DNA of 64,000 bases from positions 1 to 64,000 of the forward strand of contig NZ_JAFCJJ010000009.1 of NCBI RefSeq assembly GCF_018131015.1. The letters run 5' to 3'. Position numbers and translations under genes: made by a program. The DNA comes from Bradyrhizobium diazoefficiens. GTDB lineage: Bacteria > Pseudomonadota > Alphaproteobacteria > Rhizobiales > Xanthobacteraceae. Shown one piece after another: positions 27,618-35,091 of this stretch; position 1 is the first letter of the stretch, and every line of letters begins with the position of its first letter. The notes below the pieces were generated by a model. It worked only from the letters and a program-made list of their open reading frames with translations. It was not told the origin of the DNA and did no database searches.

Positions 27618-28265
27618 ATGCCCGCAAGACGTTCAGGCGACACCGCGCCGCAGCGACGCGACCCCGTCGCCACCCGCAACAAGCTGCTCACCGCAGCGCG
27701 CCTGGAGTTCGCCCGGCACGGCTTTGCCGGCGCCCGCGTCGACGAGATCGCTGGCCGCGCCGGCGTCAACAAGCAGCTCGTCTACCACTATTTCGGCGAC
27801 AAGGACGCGCTCTATCTGGCTGTCCTGGAATGGGTTTACGCCGACATCCGCGAGCAGGAGCGCCAACTCAACCTCGAGGGCCTGCCGCCGGAAAAAGCGA
27901 TCCGCAAGCTGATCGAGGCCTCGTTCGACTATCTCGCCACCAACCCCGACTTCATCGTGCTCCTGAACGACGAGAACCGCGGCGGCGCGCGCCACGTCCG
28001 TGGCTCGACGCGGCTGGAGGCGATGCATTCGCCGCTGGTCCGCAGCGTCTCCCATATCCTTCACGAGGGGGTCCGCAATGGCGTGTTCCGCAAGGGGATC
28101 GACCCGATCCAGCTCTATATCTCGATCGCGGGCCTCAGCTATTTCTATCTTTCCAACACGCCGACGCTGTCGGCGATCTTCGGCAAGGACCTGTCGAGCC
28201 GGGCCGCCCGGCGCGCCCGCCGCAGGCACGTGGCCGATCTCGTGCTGCATTCGCTCCGGCCATAA
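27618..28265 (+). CDS. TetR/AcrR family transcriptional regulator
   Basis: A 215-residue regulator. The N-terminal helix-turn-helix is typical (RNKLLTAARLEFARHGFAGARVDEIAGRAGVNKQLVYHYFGDKDALY). The ligand domain resembles the RutR-like C-terminal class (RKLIEASFDYLATNPDFIVLL). No strong ribosome site precedes the ATG because the operator-like palindrome ends only three bases before it. It is probably the local regulator of the divergent binding protein gene and the downstream permease operon. Confidence 0.9.
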   Translation: MPARRSGDTAPQRRDPVATRNKLLTAARLEFARHGFAGARVDEIAGRAGVNKQLVYHYFGDKDALYLAVLEWVYADIREQERQLNLEGLPPEKAIRKLIEASFDYLATNPDFIVLLNDENRGGARHVRGSTRLEAMHSPLVRSVSHILHEGVRNGVFRKGIDPIQLYISIAGLSYFYLSNTPTLSAIFGKDLSSRAARRARRRHVADLVLHSLRP

Positions 28266-28266
28266 T

Positions 28267-28280
28267 CAACCAACTGGTTG
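28267..28280. promoter_or_regulatory. Candidate TetR operator upstream of the permease
   Basis: CAACCAACTGGTTG has six-base complementary arms (CAACCA and TGGTTG) around two central bases. It begins two bases after the tetR stop and 68 bases before the permease start, and it matches the 27601-27614 site in 11 of 15 bases (TCAAC-N4-TGGTTG). Confidence 0.55.
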
Positions 28281-28347
28281 AAACTGGCCGATAAGATGGT
28301 TAGGTTCGCGTTCGCGGCGAGTGGCCGCGCCCACAGGGAGCCATTGG

Positions 28348-29118
28348 GTGGCAGGAGACGGAGCCCGCGCCTCGCGCAGCTTTGCGATCATCCTGATCGT
28401 GCACCTTGCCGTGCTCGTGCTCTGGCAGGTCGCGGTCGACGCCTTCCACGTGCCGAAGTTCATCCTGCCCTCGCCGCTCGCGACCGTGCAGACGCTGGGA
28501 ACCGGGGGCTACGCCTGGGGCATCAACACGCTGGTGACGGCGATCGAGATCCTCGGCGGCTTCGCGCTCGGCGCCGTCGTCGGCGTCGCGCTCGCGGTGA
28601 TCTTCAGCTGGGCGCCGCTCGTGAGCCTCGTGCTGCTGCCGCTGTTCGTGACCATGAACATGATCCCGAAGGTGGCGCTCGGCCCGCTCTTCATCGTCTG
28701 GTTCTCCTACGGCATCGTGCCGAACATCCTGATCGCCTTCAGCATCTGCTTCTTCCCGATCCTGCTCACCACCGCGCGGGGCCTGCGCGAGGTCGAGCCC
28801 GATCTCCTGGATCTCGTCAAATCGCTGCGCGGCTCACGCTGGACGCTGTTCCGGAAAATCCAGCTGCCGGGATCGCTGCCTTACGTGTTCTCCGGCATGA
28901 AGGTCGGCGCCATCCTCGCCGTCGCCGGCGCCATCGTCGGCGAGTTCATCGCCTCCGAGCGCGGGCTCGGCTACCTCATGATCCAGGTGCAGTCGTCGCT
29001 CGACACGCCCGCGATGGTCATGGCGGTCGTGCTGCTGACCCTGCTCGGCGTCGCCCTTTACGGCCTGGTGCTCGGCCTCGAACGCATGTTCGTGGTCGGC
29101 GATTCCAGGCAAACCTGA
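28348..29118 (+). CDS. ABC transporter permease (SsuC/ThiX-like)
   Basis: A 256-residue inner-membrane permease with about six hydrophobic helices. It has the EAA-type loop that docks the ATPase (DLLDLVKSLRGSRWTLFRKIQLPGSLPYVFSGMKVG). The GTG at 28348 is preceded by GGGAG at eight bases; an upstream GTG at 28321 is possible. It works with the binding protein (26500-27516) and the ATPase at the operon end. Confidence 0.9.
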   Translation: MAGDGARASRSFAIILIVHLAVLVLWQVAVDAFHVPKFILPSPLATVQTLGTGGYAWGINTLVTAIEILGGFALGAVVGVALAVIFSWAPLVSLVLLPLFVTMNMIPKVALGPLFIVWFSYGIVPNILIAFSICFFPILLTTARGLREVEPDLLDLVKSLRGSRWTLFRKIQLPGSLPYVFSGMKVGAILAVAGAIVGEFIASERGLGYLMIQVQSSLDTPAMVMAVVLLTLLGVALYGLVLGLERMFVVGDSRQT

Positions 29119-29131
29119 CGAGGGACAATCC

Positions 29132-30169
29132 ATGCTGCTCACCCGCCAGACGCTGCCGAAGACCATCCCGGACGTCGCTGCACTCGACGACCTCCTGTGC
29201 CGGCCGAGCCAGGCGCTGATCGACGACCTCAGGAAGGTCGACGGCGACACCATGATCCTCGGCGTCGCCGGCAAGATGGGACCGACGCTGGCGGGACTGG
29301 CGAAAGCCGCCGCGCCCGACCGCCGCGTCATCGGCGTCGCCCGCTTCAGCGACCCGAGCGTCAAGGACTGGCTGCAGGCGCGCGGCATCGAGACCATCAA
29401 TTGCGACCTGATGGACGAGTCCGCGATCCGCGCGCTGCCGAAGGCGCCCAACATCGTGTTCATGGCCGGCCGCAAGTTCGGCGCCGAAGGCGATCTGTCG
29501 CTGACCTGGGCGATGAACGCACATGTCCCGGCGCTGGTGGCGCAGGCCTTCCCGTCGTCGCGGATCGTGGCGTTCTCGACCGGCTGCGTCTATCCGTTCG
29601 TGCCGGTGGACGGCAAGGGCTCGACCGAGGAGATGGCGCCGAACCCGCCCGGCGAATACGCCCAGTCCTGCGTCGGCCGCGAGCGCATGTTCGAATATTT
29701 CTCGCGCAAGTTCGCAACGCCTGGCCGGCTGTTCCGGCTCAACTACGCGATCGACATGCGCTACGGCGTGCTGCACGACATCGCAACCAAAGTTCTCGCG
29801 GGCACGCCGATCGACGTCAGCCTCGGTTACGTCAACTTCATCTGGCAGGGCGATGCGTCCTCGCAGGCGTTGCGCTGTCTTGCCCATTGCACAGTGCCGA
29901 CCTCGCCGATCAATGTCAGCGGCCACGAGATCCTGGCGGTGCGCGATCTCGCCGCAAAATTCGGCGCCCGCTTCGGCCGCGCGCCGGTGCTGACCGGCAA
30001 GGAAGTGCCGACGGCGTGGCTGACCGACACGTCCAGGGCGGTGGAACTGTTCGGCCTGCCCGTGGTCGACACCGAGCAGTTGATCGCCTGGACCGCGGAC
30101 TGGGTCTCTCGCGCCATGCCGAGCCTCGGCAAGCCCACCAAATACGAGGTGCGCGATGGACGCTACTGA
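29132..30169 (+). CDS. NAD-dependent epimerase/dehydratase-like (extended SDR)
   Basis: A 345-residue extended SDR. The cofactor motif GVAGKMG is near residue 44 and the Ser-Thr region FSTGCVYPF is near residue 150. The catalytic Tyr-x-x-x-Lys position reads YAQSC, so the usual Lys is a Cys. The enzyme may use altered chemistry or only bind the sugar-like ligand. It lies between a permease and an acetyltransferase gene, overlapping the latter by 14 bases, which argues for coupled translation. Confidence 0.82.
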   Translation: MLLTRQTLPKTIPDVAALDDLLCRPSQALIDDLRKVDGDTMILGVAGKMGPTLAGLAKAAAPDRRVIGVARFSDPSVKDWLQARGIETINCDLMDESAIRALPKAPNIVFMAGRKFGAEGDLSLTWAMNAHVPALVAQAFPSSRIVAFSTGCVYPFVPVDGKGSTEEMAPNPPGEYAQSCVGRERMFEYFSRKFATPGRLFRLNYAIDMRYGVLHDIATKVLAGTPIDVSLGYVNFIWQGDASSQALRCLAHCTVPTSPINVSGHEILAVRDLAAKFGARFGRAPVLTGKEVPTAWLTDTSRAVELFGLPVVDTEQLIAWTADWVSRAMPSLGKPTKYEVRDGRY

Positions 30170-30977
30170 CGGCCCGCGGATCCTCCAGCTCGGCGTCGAG
30201 GACGCAGCCGCAGGCCTTGCGCTCTCGACGGAGGCGCGCTGGAACCAGACCGAGGACGACTGGCGCATTTTCCTGCACGACGGGGTCGTGTTCGGCATCC
30301 GTGACGGTGCGCGGCTGGTGGCAACCGCAGCGCTGCTGCCCTATTCCGGCAACAACGCCTGGATCAGCATGGTGCTGGTGACGGCAAGCCACCGCCGCCG
30401 CGGCCTCGCAACGCGGCTGGTCGATATGTGCATGGAGGCGGCGCGCAAGCGCGGCCTGACGAGCTGGCTCGACGCGACGCCGGATGGCGCGGCGGTCTAC
30501 GGGCCGCTCGGGTTTACGCCGACGCTGCAATTGCGCCGGCTCAGGCTGGTGACATCCGCGCAGGCATCTCTGCCAGCGCCTTCGGCCGCGACGCTCGAGG
30601 CGCTTTGCGCACGGGACCGGCGCGCCACCGGTTTTGATCGCACCGCCCTCCTCGAAGCCTTCGCCGGGCGTCCGGGCTCGCGCATCGTCTCCGCGAACGG
30701 TGCCATCGCGCTGGCTCGCGAGGGCAGAACCGCGCATCATATCGGCCCGCTCTTTGCGGACAACGCCGCCGCCGCGCTGAGCCTGGTTGGCGCGATCGCG
30801 CAATCGCTAGGCAGCCCGCTGCTGCTCGACGCCATCGCCTCGCATGCCGCGTTCCTCGACGGCCTGACCGCATCCGGCTGGACCATCGAGCGGCCGTTCC
30901 AGCGCATGCGGTTCGGCCCTGCCACCGCCGCGGGCGCGGAAATGCCATTCGCCGTCGCCGGCCCCGAATTCGGATAG
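30156..30977 (+). CDS. GNAT family N-acetyltransferase
   Basis: A 273-residue protein. The acetyl-CoA loop is clear (VTASHRRRGLATRLVDMCMEAARKRG, near residue 75), followed by YGPLGFTPT typical of GNAT motif B. The C-terminal 130 residues form a second, less conserved domain. It overlaps the epimerase gene by 14 bases and precedes the DapA-like gene by five bases, so it belongs to the operon. The acceptor amine is unknown. Confidence 0.88.
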   Translation: MDATDGPRILQLGVEDAAAGLALSTEARWNQTEDDWRIFLHDGVVFGIRDGARLVATAALLPYSGNNAWISMVLVTASHRRRGLATRLVDMCMEAARKRGLTSWLDATPDGAAVYGPLGFTPTLQLRRLRLVTSAQASLPAPSAATLEALCARDRRATGFDRTALLEAFAGRPGSRIVSANGAIALAREGRTAHHIGPLFADNAAAALSLVGAIAQSLGSPLLLDAIASHAAFLDGLTASGWTIERPFQRMRFGPATAAGAEMPFAVAGPEFG

Positions 30978-30982
30978 GACAG

Positions 30983-32038
30983 ATGCACCACAGCCAGATC
31001 AACAGCGACATCCGCAAGCTGATTGCCGACGGCACCGTGCTGCCGGCCCATCCGCTTGCGCTCACCGCCGAGCGCCAGCTCGACAAAACGCACCAGCGCG
31101 CGCTGACGCGCTATTACATCGACGCCGGCGCAGGCGGCCTTGCGGTCGGCGTGCACACCACGCAGTTCGCCATCCGCGACATCGGCCTCTACCGTCCCGT
31201 GCTCGAGCTCGCCGCGGAGACCGCTGCAGGCTGGACCAAGCGCCCTCTGGCGATGGTCGCGGGCCTTGCCGGTCCCACAAAACAAGCGACGGCCGAGGCG
31301 CGCACCGCCCGCGACATCGGCTATCACGCCGGCCTGCTCAGCCTCGCCGCCATGAAGAGCGCATCCGAGGACGAGATCATCGCCCATTGCGCCGCAATCG
31401 CCGCCGAGATCCCGCTGGTCGGCTTCTATCTCCAGCCCGCGGTCGGCGGCGTCATCCTGTCGAGCCGGTTCTGGCAGCGCTTCGCATCGATCGACAACGT
31501 CATCGCGATCAAGATCGCGCCGTTCAACCGCTACCGCACGCTCGACGTGCTGCGCGGGGTCGCGGCCGCCGGCGCGCTCGACCGCGTCGCGCTCTACACC
31601 GGCAACGACGATCATATCCTGCTCGACCTGACGCTGCCCTTCGACCTGCGCGACAACGGGATCACCACCCGCACCTGGTTCAAGGGCGGCCTGCTCGGCC
31701 ACTGGTCGGTGTGGACCGCGAGCGCGATCAAGCAGTTCGAACGCTGCAAGGCGGCGCGGCACAGGGACAGCGTGCCGGCTGATCTGCTCGCCCTCGATGC
31801 CCGCGTCACCGACTGCAACAGCGCCTTCTTCGACGTCGCCAACAATTTCCACGGCTGCATCGCCGGCTGCCACGAGGTGCTGCGGCGCCAGGGCCTGATG
31901 AAGGGCCTTTGGTGCCTCGATCCCAACGAGGGACTGAGCCCCGGCCAGAAGGAGGAGATCGACCGCGTGTACCGCGAGCATGCCGACCTCAGCGACGACG
32001 CCTTCGTCGCCGCCAATCTCGGCAAATGGCTGGCATGA
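30983..32038 (+). CDS. DapA-like aldolase (dihydrodipicolinate synthase/N-acetylneuraminate lyase family)
   Basis: A 351-residue class I aldolase-like TIM barrel. The Schiff-base lysine fits VIAIKIAPFNRY (near residue 176) and the proton-relay Tyr fits LVGFYLQPAVGG (near residue 148). It is longer than true DapA (about 290), and the opening (LPAHPLALTAERQLD) differs from DapA, so lysine synthesis is unlikely. In this operon it could cleave or form a pyruvate-containing compound that is brought in by the ABC system. Its stop overlaps the ATPase start (ATGA). Confidence 0.82.
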   Translation: MHHSQINSDIRKLIADGTVLPAHPLALTAERQLDKTHQRALTRYYIDAGAGGLAVGVHTTQFAIRDIGLYRPVLELAAETAAGWTKRPLAMVAGLAGPTKQATAEARTARDIGYHAGLLSLAAMKSASEDEIIAHCAAIAAEIPLVGFYLQPAVGGVILSSRFWQRFASIDNVIAIKIAPFNRYRTLDVLRGVAAAGALDRVALYTGNDDHILLDLTLPFDLRDNGITTRTWFKGGLLGHWSVWTASAIKQFERCKAARHRDSVPADLLALDARVTDCNSAFFDVANNFHGCIAGCHEVLRRQGLMKGLWCLDPNEGLSPGQKEEIDRVYREHADLSDDAFVAANLGKWLA

Positions 32039-32808
32039 ATTCCGCCCCCTTCATCAGCCTGCAGGGCGTCCGGAAGGTGTATCGCGGCGGCGGCGCCGAG
32101 TTTCTGGCGGTGTCCGACGTCACCATGGACGTGCAGGAAGGTGAGCTCGTCTCGCTGGTCGGCCCGTCCGGCTGCGGCAAGACCACGGTGATGAAGATCC
32201 TCGCCGGCCTGCACGCGGCCGACGGCGGCACCATGAAGATCGGCAATGCCAACAGCCCGTTCGACCCGACCCGCGACATCGGCATGGTGTTCCAGCAGGC
32301 CCTGCTGCTGAAATGGCGCACCATCCTGGACAACGTGCTGCTGCCCGCCGAGATCGTCGGCCTGCCGATGAAGGCGGCGCGCGAGCGGGCGCGTGACCTG
32401 CTCAAATTGGTCGGGCTTGCCGGCTATGAGGAAAAATATCCGCAGCAGCTGTCCGGCGGCATGCAGCAGCGAACCGCGATCGCGCGCGCCTTCGTGCACG
32501 ATCCAAAACTGATCCTGATGGACGAGCCGTTCGGCGCGCTGGACGCGCTGACGCGCGAGCAGATGAACCTGGAGATGCTGCGGATCTGGCGCGAGAGCGG
32601 CAAGACCATCATCTTCGTCACGCACTCGATCCAGGAGGCCGTGTTCCTGTCCTCGCACTGCGCCGTGCTGACGGCGGGGCCGGCGAAGATGGCCGATTAT
32701 TTCGCGATCGACCTGCCCTTCCCGCGCGACCTTCCGCTCAAGACGACGGATGCCTTTGGTGTCTACGCGCGGCGGATTTACGCCAAGCTCGGGCTGGGCG
32801 CGGCGTAA
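32035..32808 (+). CDS. ABC transporter ATP-binding protein (SsuB/TauB-like)
   Basis: A 257-residue ATPase with Walker [13 protein letters not shown] (residue 42), Q-loop [11 protein letters not shown], signature [14 protein letters not shown], Walker [13 protein letters not shown] and H-loop VTHSIQEA. The GMQQR and DEPFGALD forms are typical of nitrate/sulfonate/taurine-class importers. It starts inside the DapA-like stop codon (ATGA overlap), and is the last gene of the TetR-headed operon. Confidence 0.93.
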   Translation: MNSAPFISLQGVRKVYRGGGAEFLAVSDVTMDVQEGELVSLVGPSGCGKTTVMKILAGLHAADGGTMKIGNANSPFDPTRDIGMVFQQALLLKWRTILDNVLLPAEIVGLPMKAARERARDLLKLVGLAGYEEKYPQQLSGGMQQRTAIARAFVHDPKLILMDEPFGALDALTREQMNLEMLRIWRESGKTIIFVTHSIQEAVFLSSHCAVLTAGPAKMADYFAIDLPFPRDLPLKTTDAFGVYARRIYAKLGLGAA

Positions 32809-32819
32809 AGGCCGCGCCC
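32796..32819. terminator. Possible bidirectional terminator hairpin
   Basis: A perfect 9-bp GC stem (GGGCGCGGC, loop 32805-32810) that starts inside the ATPase gene end and sits between two convergent genes. It lacks a clear T run, so it is only a candidate. Confidence 0.4.
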
Positions 32820-32829
32820 CGATTGTCCG

Positions 32830-33918
32830 TCAGCCCTTACGCATCTTGGTGAGCGAATAGTTGTCGTAGAAGTTTTCCGCGATCTGCGTGTAGAACAAGA
32901 GCTCCTTCATGTAGGCGTCGTGGCTGTCCTTGGTCCGCTTGAACAGGTCGCTCTTGGCGGCGAGCTCGTTCAGATGCTCCTGGGTCGCATTGTAGCAGGC
33001 CTCCAGCACCGGCTGCGGGAACGCCTTCAGCTCCGCGCCATTGGCGATCAGCCGCTTCAGCGCCGCCGGATTCACGCTGTCGTATTTTTCGAGCATCCAG
33101 GCGCCCGCCGCGGCGCCGGCCTGGCTGACGATCGCCTGGTAGTGCTTCGGAAGGCTCGCCCATTTCTCGTCATTGACGATCATGTGCAGCATGGCGCCGC
33201 CCTCCCACCAGCCTGGGAAGTAGTAGTATTTTGCCACTTTCTGGAATCCGAGCTTCTCGTCGTCATAGGGGCCGACGAATTCGGCGGCGTCGATCGAGCC
33301 CTTCTCCAGCGCCGCATAGACGTCGCCGCCCGCGAGCTGCTGCGGCACGATGCCGAGGCGCGCCAGCACATGGCCGCCCATGCCGGCGATGCGGAATTTC
33401 AGGCCCTTGAGGTCGTCGACGGTCTTGATCTCCTTGCGGAACCAGCCGCCCATCTGGGTGCCGGAATTGCCGCACAGGATGGCGTGCGTCTTGAACGGCT
33501 TCAGCGCCTCGTTGGTGAGCTCGGCGCCGCCGCCGAAGTGCCACCACGATTCCTGGTGGCGATGGTTCATGCCGAACGGCGCGCCGGTGGCGTAGGCCAG
33601 CGCCGGCTCCTTGCCGATGTAGAAATAGAGCGGGGTCTGCGCCATTTCGACGGAGGCGACACTGACGGCATCGAGCGCCTGCAGGCCGGGAACGAGTTCG
33701 CCGGCGCCGAAGGTCTGGATCTGGAATTTGTTGTCGGTGGCCTCGGCAACATATTTCGCGAAAGTCTGCGCCGTGCCGTAAATGGTGTCGAGCGACTTCG
33801 GAAAGCTCGAGGTCAGGCGCCATTTGATCTCGGGCTGCGATTGCGCGATCGCAGGTGCCGCAACCAGCGTCGTCGCACCGGCCACTGCGCCACCCTTGAG
33901 AAATGTACGTCGTTTCAT
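32830..33918 (-). CDS. TRAP transporter substrate-binding protein (DctP family)
   Basis: A 362-residue periplasmic binding protein with a twin-arginine signal (KRRTFLKGG) ending near AIAQ. The DctP fold shows as IKWRLTSSFPKSLDTIYGTAQTFAKYV and QIQTFGAGELVPGLQALDAV; the ligand Arg region is LKGLKFRIAGMGGHVLARLG. The sequence is closer to the 2-oxoacid or mannitol-type subgroup than to C4-dicarboxylate DctP. No dctQ or dctM membrane genes are adjacent, so its transporter must be elsewhere. Confidence 0.9.
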   Translation of the reverse strand: MKRRTFLKGGAVAGATTLVAAPAIAQSQPEIKWRLTSSFPKSLDTIYGTAQTFAKYVAEATDNKFQIQTFGAGELVPGLQALDAVSVASVEMAQTPLYFYIGKEPALAYATGAPFGMNHRHQESWWHFGGGAELTNEALKPFKTHAILCGNSGTQMGGWFRKEIKTVDDLKGLKFRIAGMGGHVLARLGIVPQQLAGGDVYAALEKGSIDAAEFVGPYDDEKLGFQKVAKYYYFPGWWEGGAMLHMIVNDEKWASLPKHYQAIVSQAGAAAGAWMLEKYDSVNPAALKRLIANGAELKAFPQPVLEACYNATQEHLNELAAKSDLFKRTKDSHDAYMKELLFYTQIAENFYDNYSLTKMRKG

Positions 33919-34073
33919 GATGGGGACTCTCCCTTGAATCAAGGCTTGAAATGGTGGCAGAGGCCACGGTCTTCGCGGGACCGTTTGCCCGTTCCCGGGG
34001 CCGAGTTCAAGCCACGATATGGGAGAGACGACCTGCCAGATCCGGCCGGCGCGGCATGGCGAACGGCGAGCGC

Positions 34074-34628
34074 TCAGGCGTCGGCGAGAAAGATCGACAG
34101 CGTCCGCTGCAATTCCTTGTAGGCACGCGGCCCGATCTTGGCCGCGAGCGCCTTGTCGCTTTCGGCGACCGCAGGCCGCATCCGACCCAGCAGCGCGGAG
34201 CCGGCTTCGGTCAAATAGAGCACGTAATAGCGGCGGTTGACCGCGGATGCGTTGCGCCGCACAAGCCTGCGGTTCTCCAGATGGTCCACCAGCCTGCCAA
34301 GTCCGGCCCGTTCAATCGACAGGAGCTGCGCGACGGCAAGCTGGTTGACGCCGGGATTGGCGTCGATGACGCAGAGAACGGAAAACTGGGCGGGGCTGAT
34401 GTCGAAAGCCGCCAGTCGCTTGCTGAACTCCTTGAAGACCCAGAGCTGCGCCCGGCGGATGCGGTAGCCGAGCAACTGCGAGAGGTCGCCCAGGGCAAGT
34501 GGCTTCGCCCGGGCGGGCTTCGTGGCGGACACCCCGCGCTGTGGTGATCGCGACGGCTTCGCAACAGGCCTCGCCGGACGCGGTCTCTTGGCGGTGCGCT
34601 TCCTGAGCTCTGCCTTGCCTCGCTCCAT
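34074..34628 (-). CDS. MarR family transcriptional regulator with basic N-terminal tail
   Basis: A 184-residue winged-helix protein. Residues 1-50 are Arg/Lys/Pro rich (AELRKRTAKRPRPARP) and probably disordered. The MarR core follows: ISPAQFSVLCVIDANPGVNQLAVAQLLSIERAGLGRLVDHL, then the wing RRNASAVNRRYYVLYLTEAG. It lies 155 bases upstream of the TRAP binding protein on the same strand and may regulate it or be co-transcribed. Confidence 0.86.
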   Translation of the reverse strand: MERGKAELRKRTAKRPRPARPVAKPSRSPQRGVSATKPARAKPLALGDLSQLLGYRIRRAQLWVFKEFSKRLAAFDISPAQFSVLCVIDANPGVNQLAVAQLLSIERAGLGRLVDHLENRRLVRRNASAVNRRYYVLYLTEAGSALLGRMRPAVAESDKALAAKIGPRAYKELQRTLSIFLADA

Positions 34629-35091
34629 CGACGAGCATCTTTCGAAAGGCCGGTGGCGACGCATCGGCCGGGTTTGAGGATTCGGACAGCGAGTCTAACG
34701 CACCACAGCCTGATCGAGAAGCCGAGCGGAACCAGGTCTGGCCGGCACAGCTTCTACGACAGGTTGCGCGACGAGCTCGCGCCATGCGTCATGTTGACAC
34801 GACAACATCGCTCGCCTAAGGATCGTGAAAGCCTGCCGTTACACGAGCAGGTTCAGGGGAGATGACGTCCGTGCCTCCATCAAGGGTGGGCGCTGGTCCG
34901 CATGCCATAGTGCATTGCGGCGGGATGGTCTTGTCGCGCAGCCGATCCTGCGCTGCGCATGGCGATCGCGAGCGCATTTTCCCCGGCAGCAACATCACGA
35001 ATGGCTCTGATCACGCGACGCCTCGGGCAGCGAGGCATCGCTGCCGCGGCATTTTCGTTCAAGCATCCATGACGAACCGGGAGGGCACGAC
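34629..35091. other. Divergent intergenic region (463 bp) without a gene
   Basis: Holds the promoters of the marR gene (reading left) and the tannase-family gene (reading right, ribosome site GGGAGG just before its ATG). Reading frames here are short and unlike the neighbours. I see no RNA gene or repeat. Confidence 0.55.
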
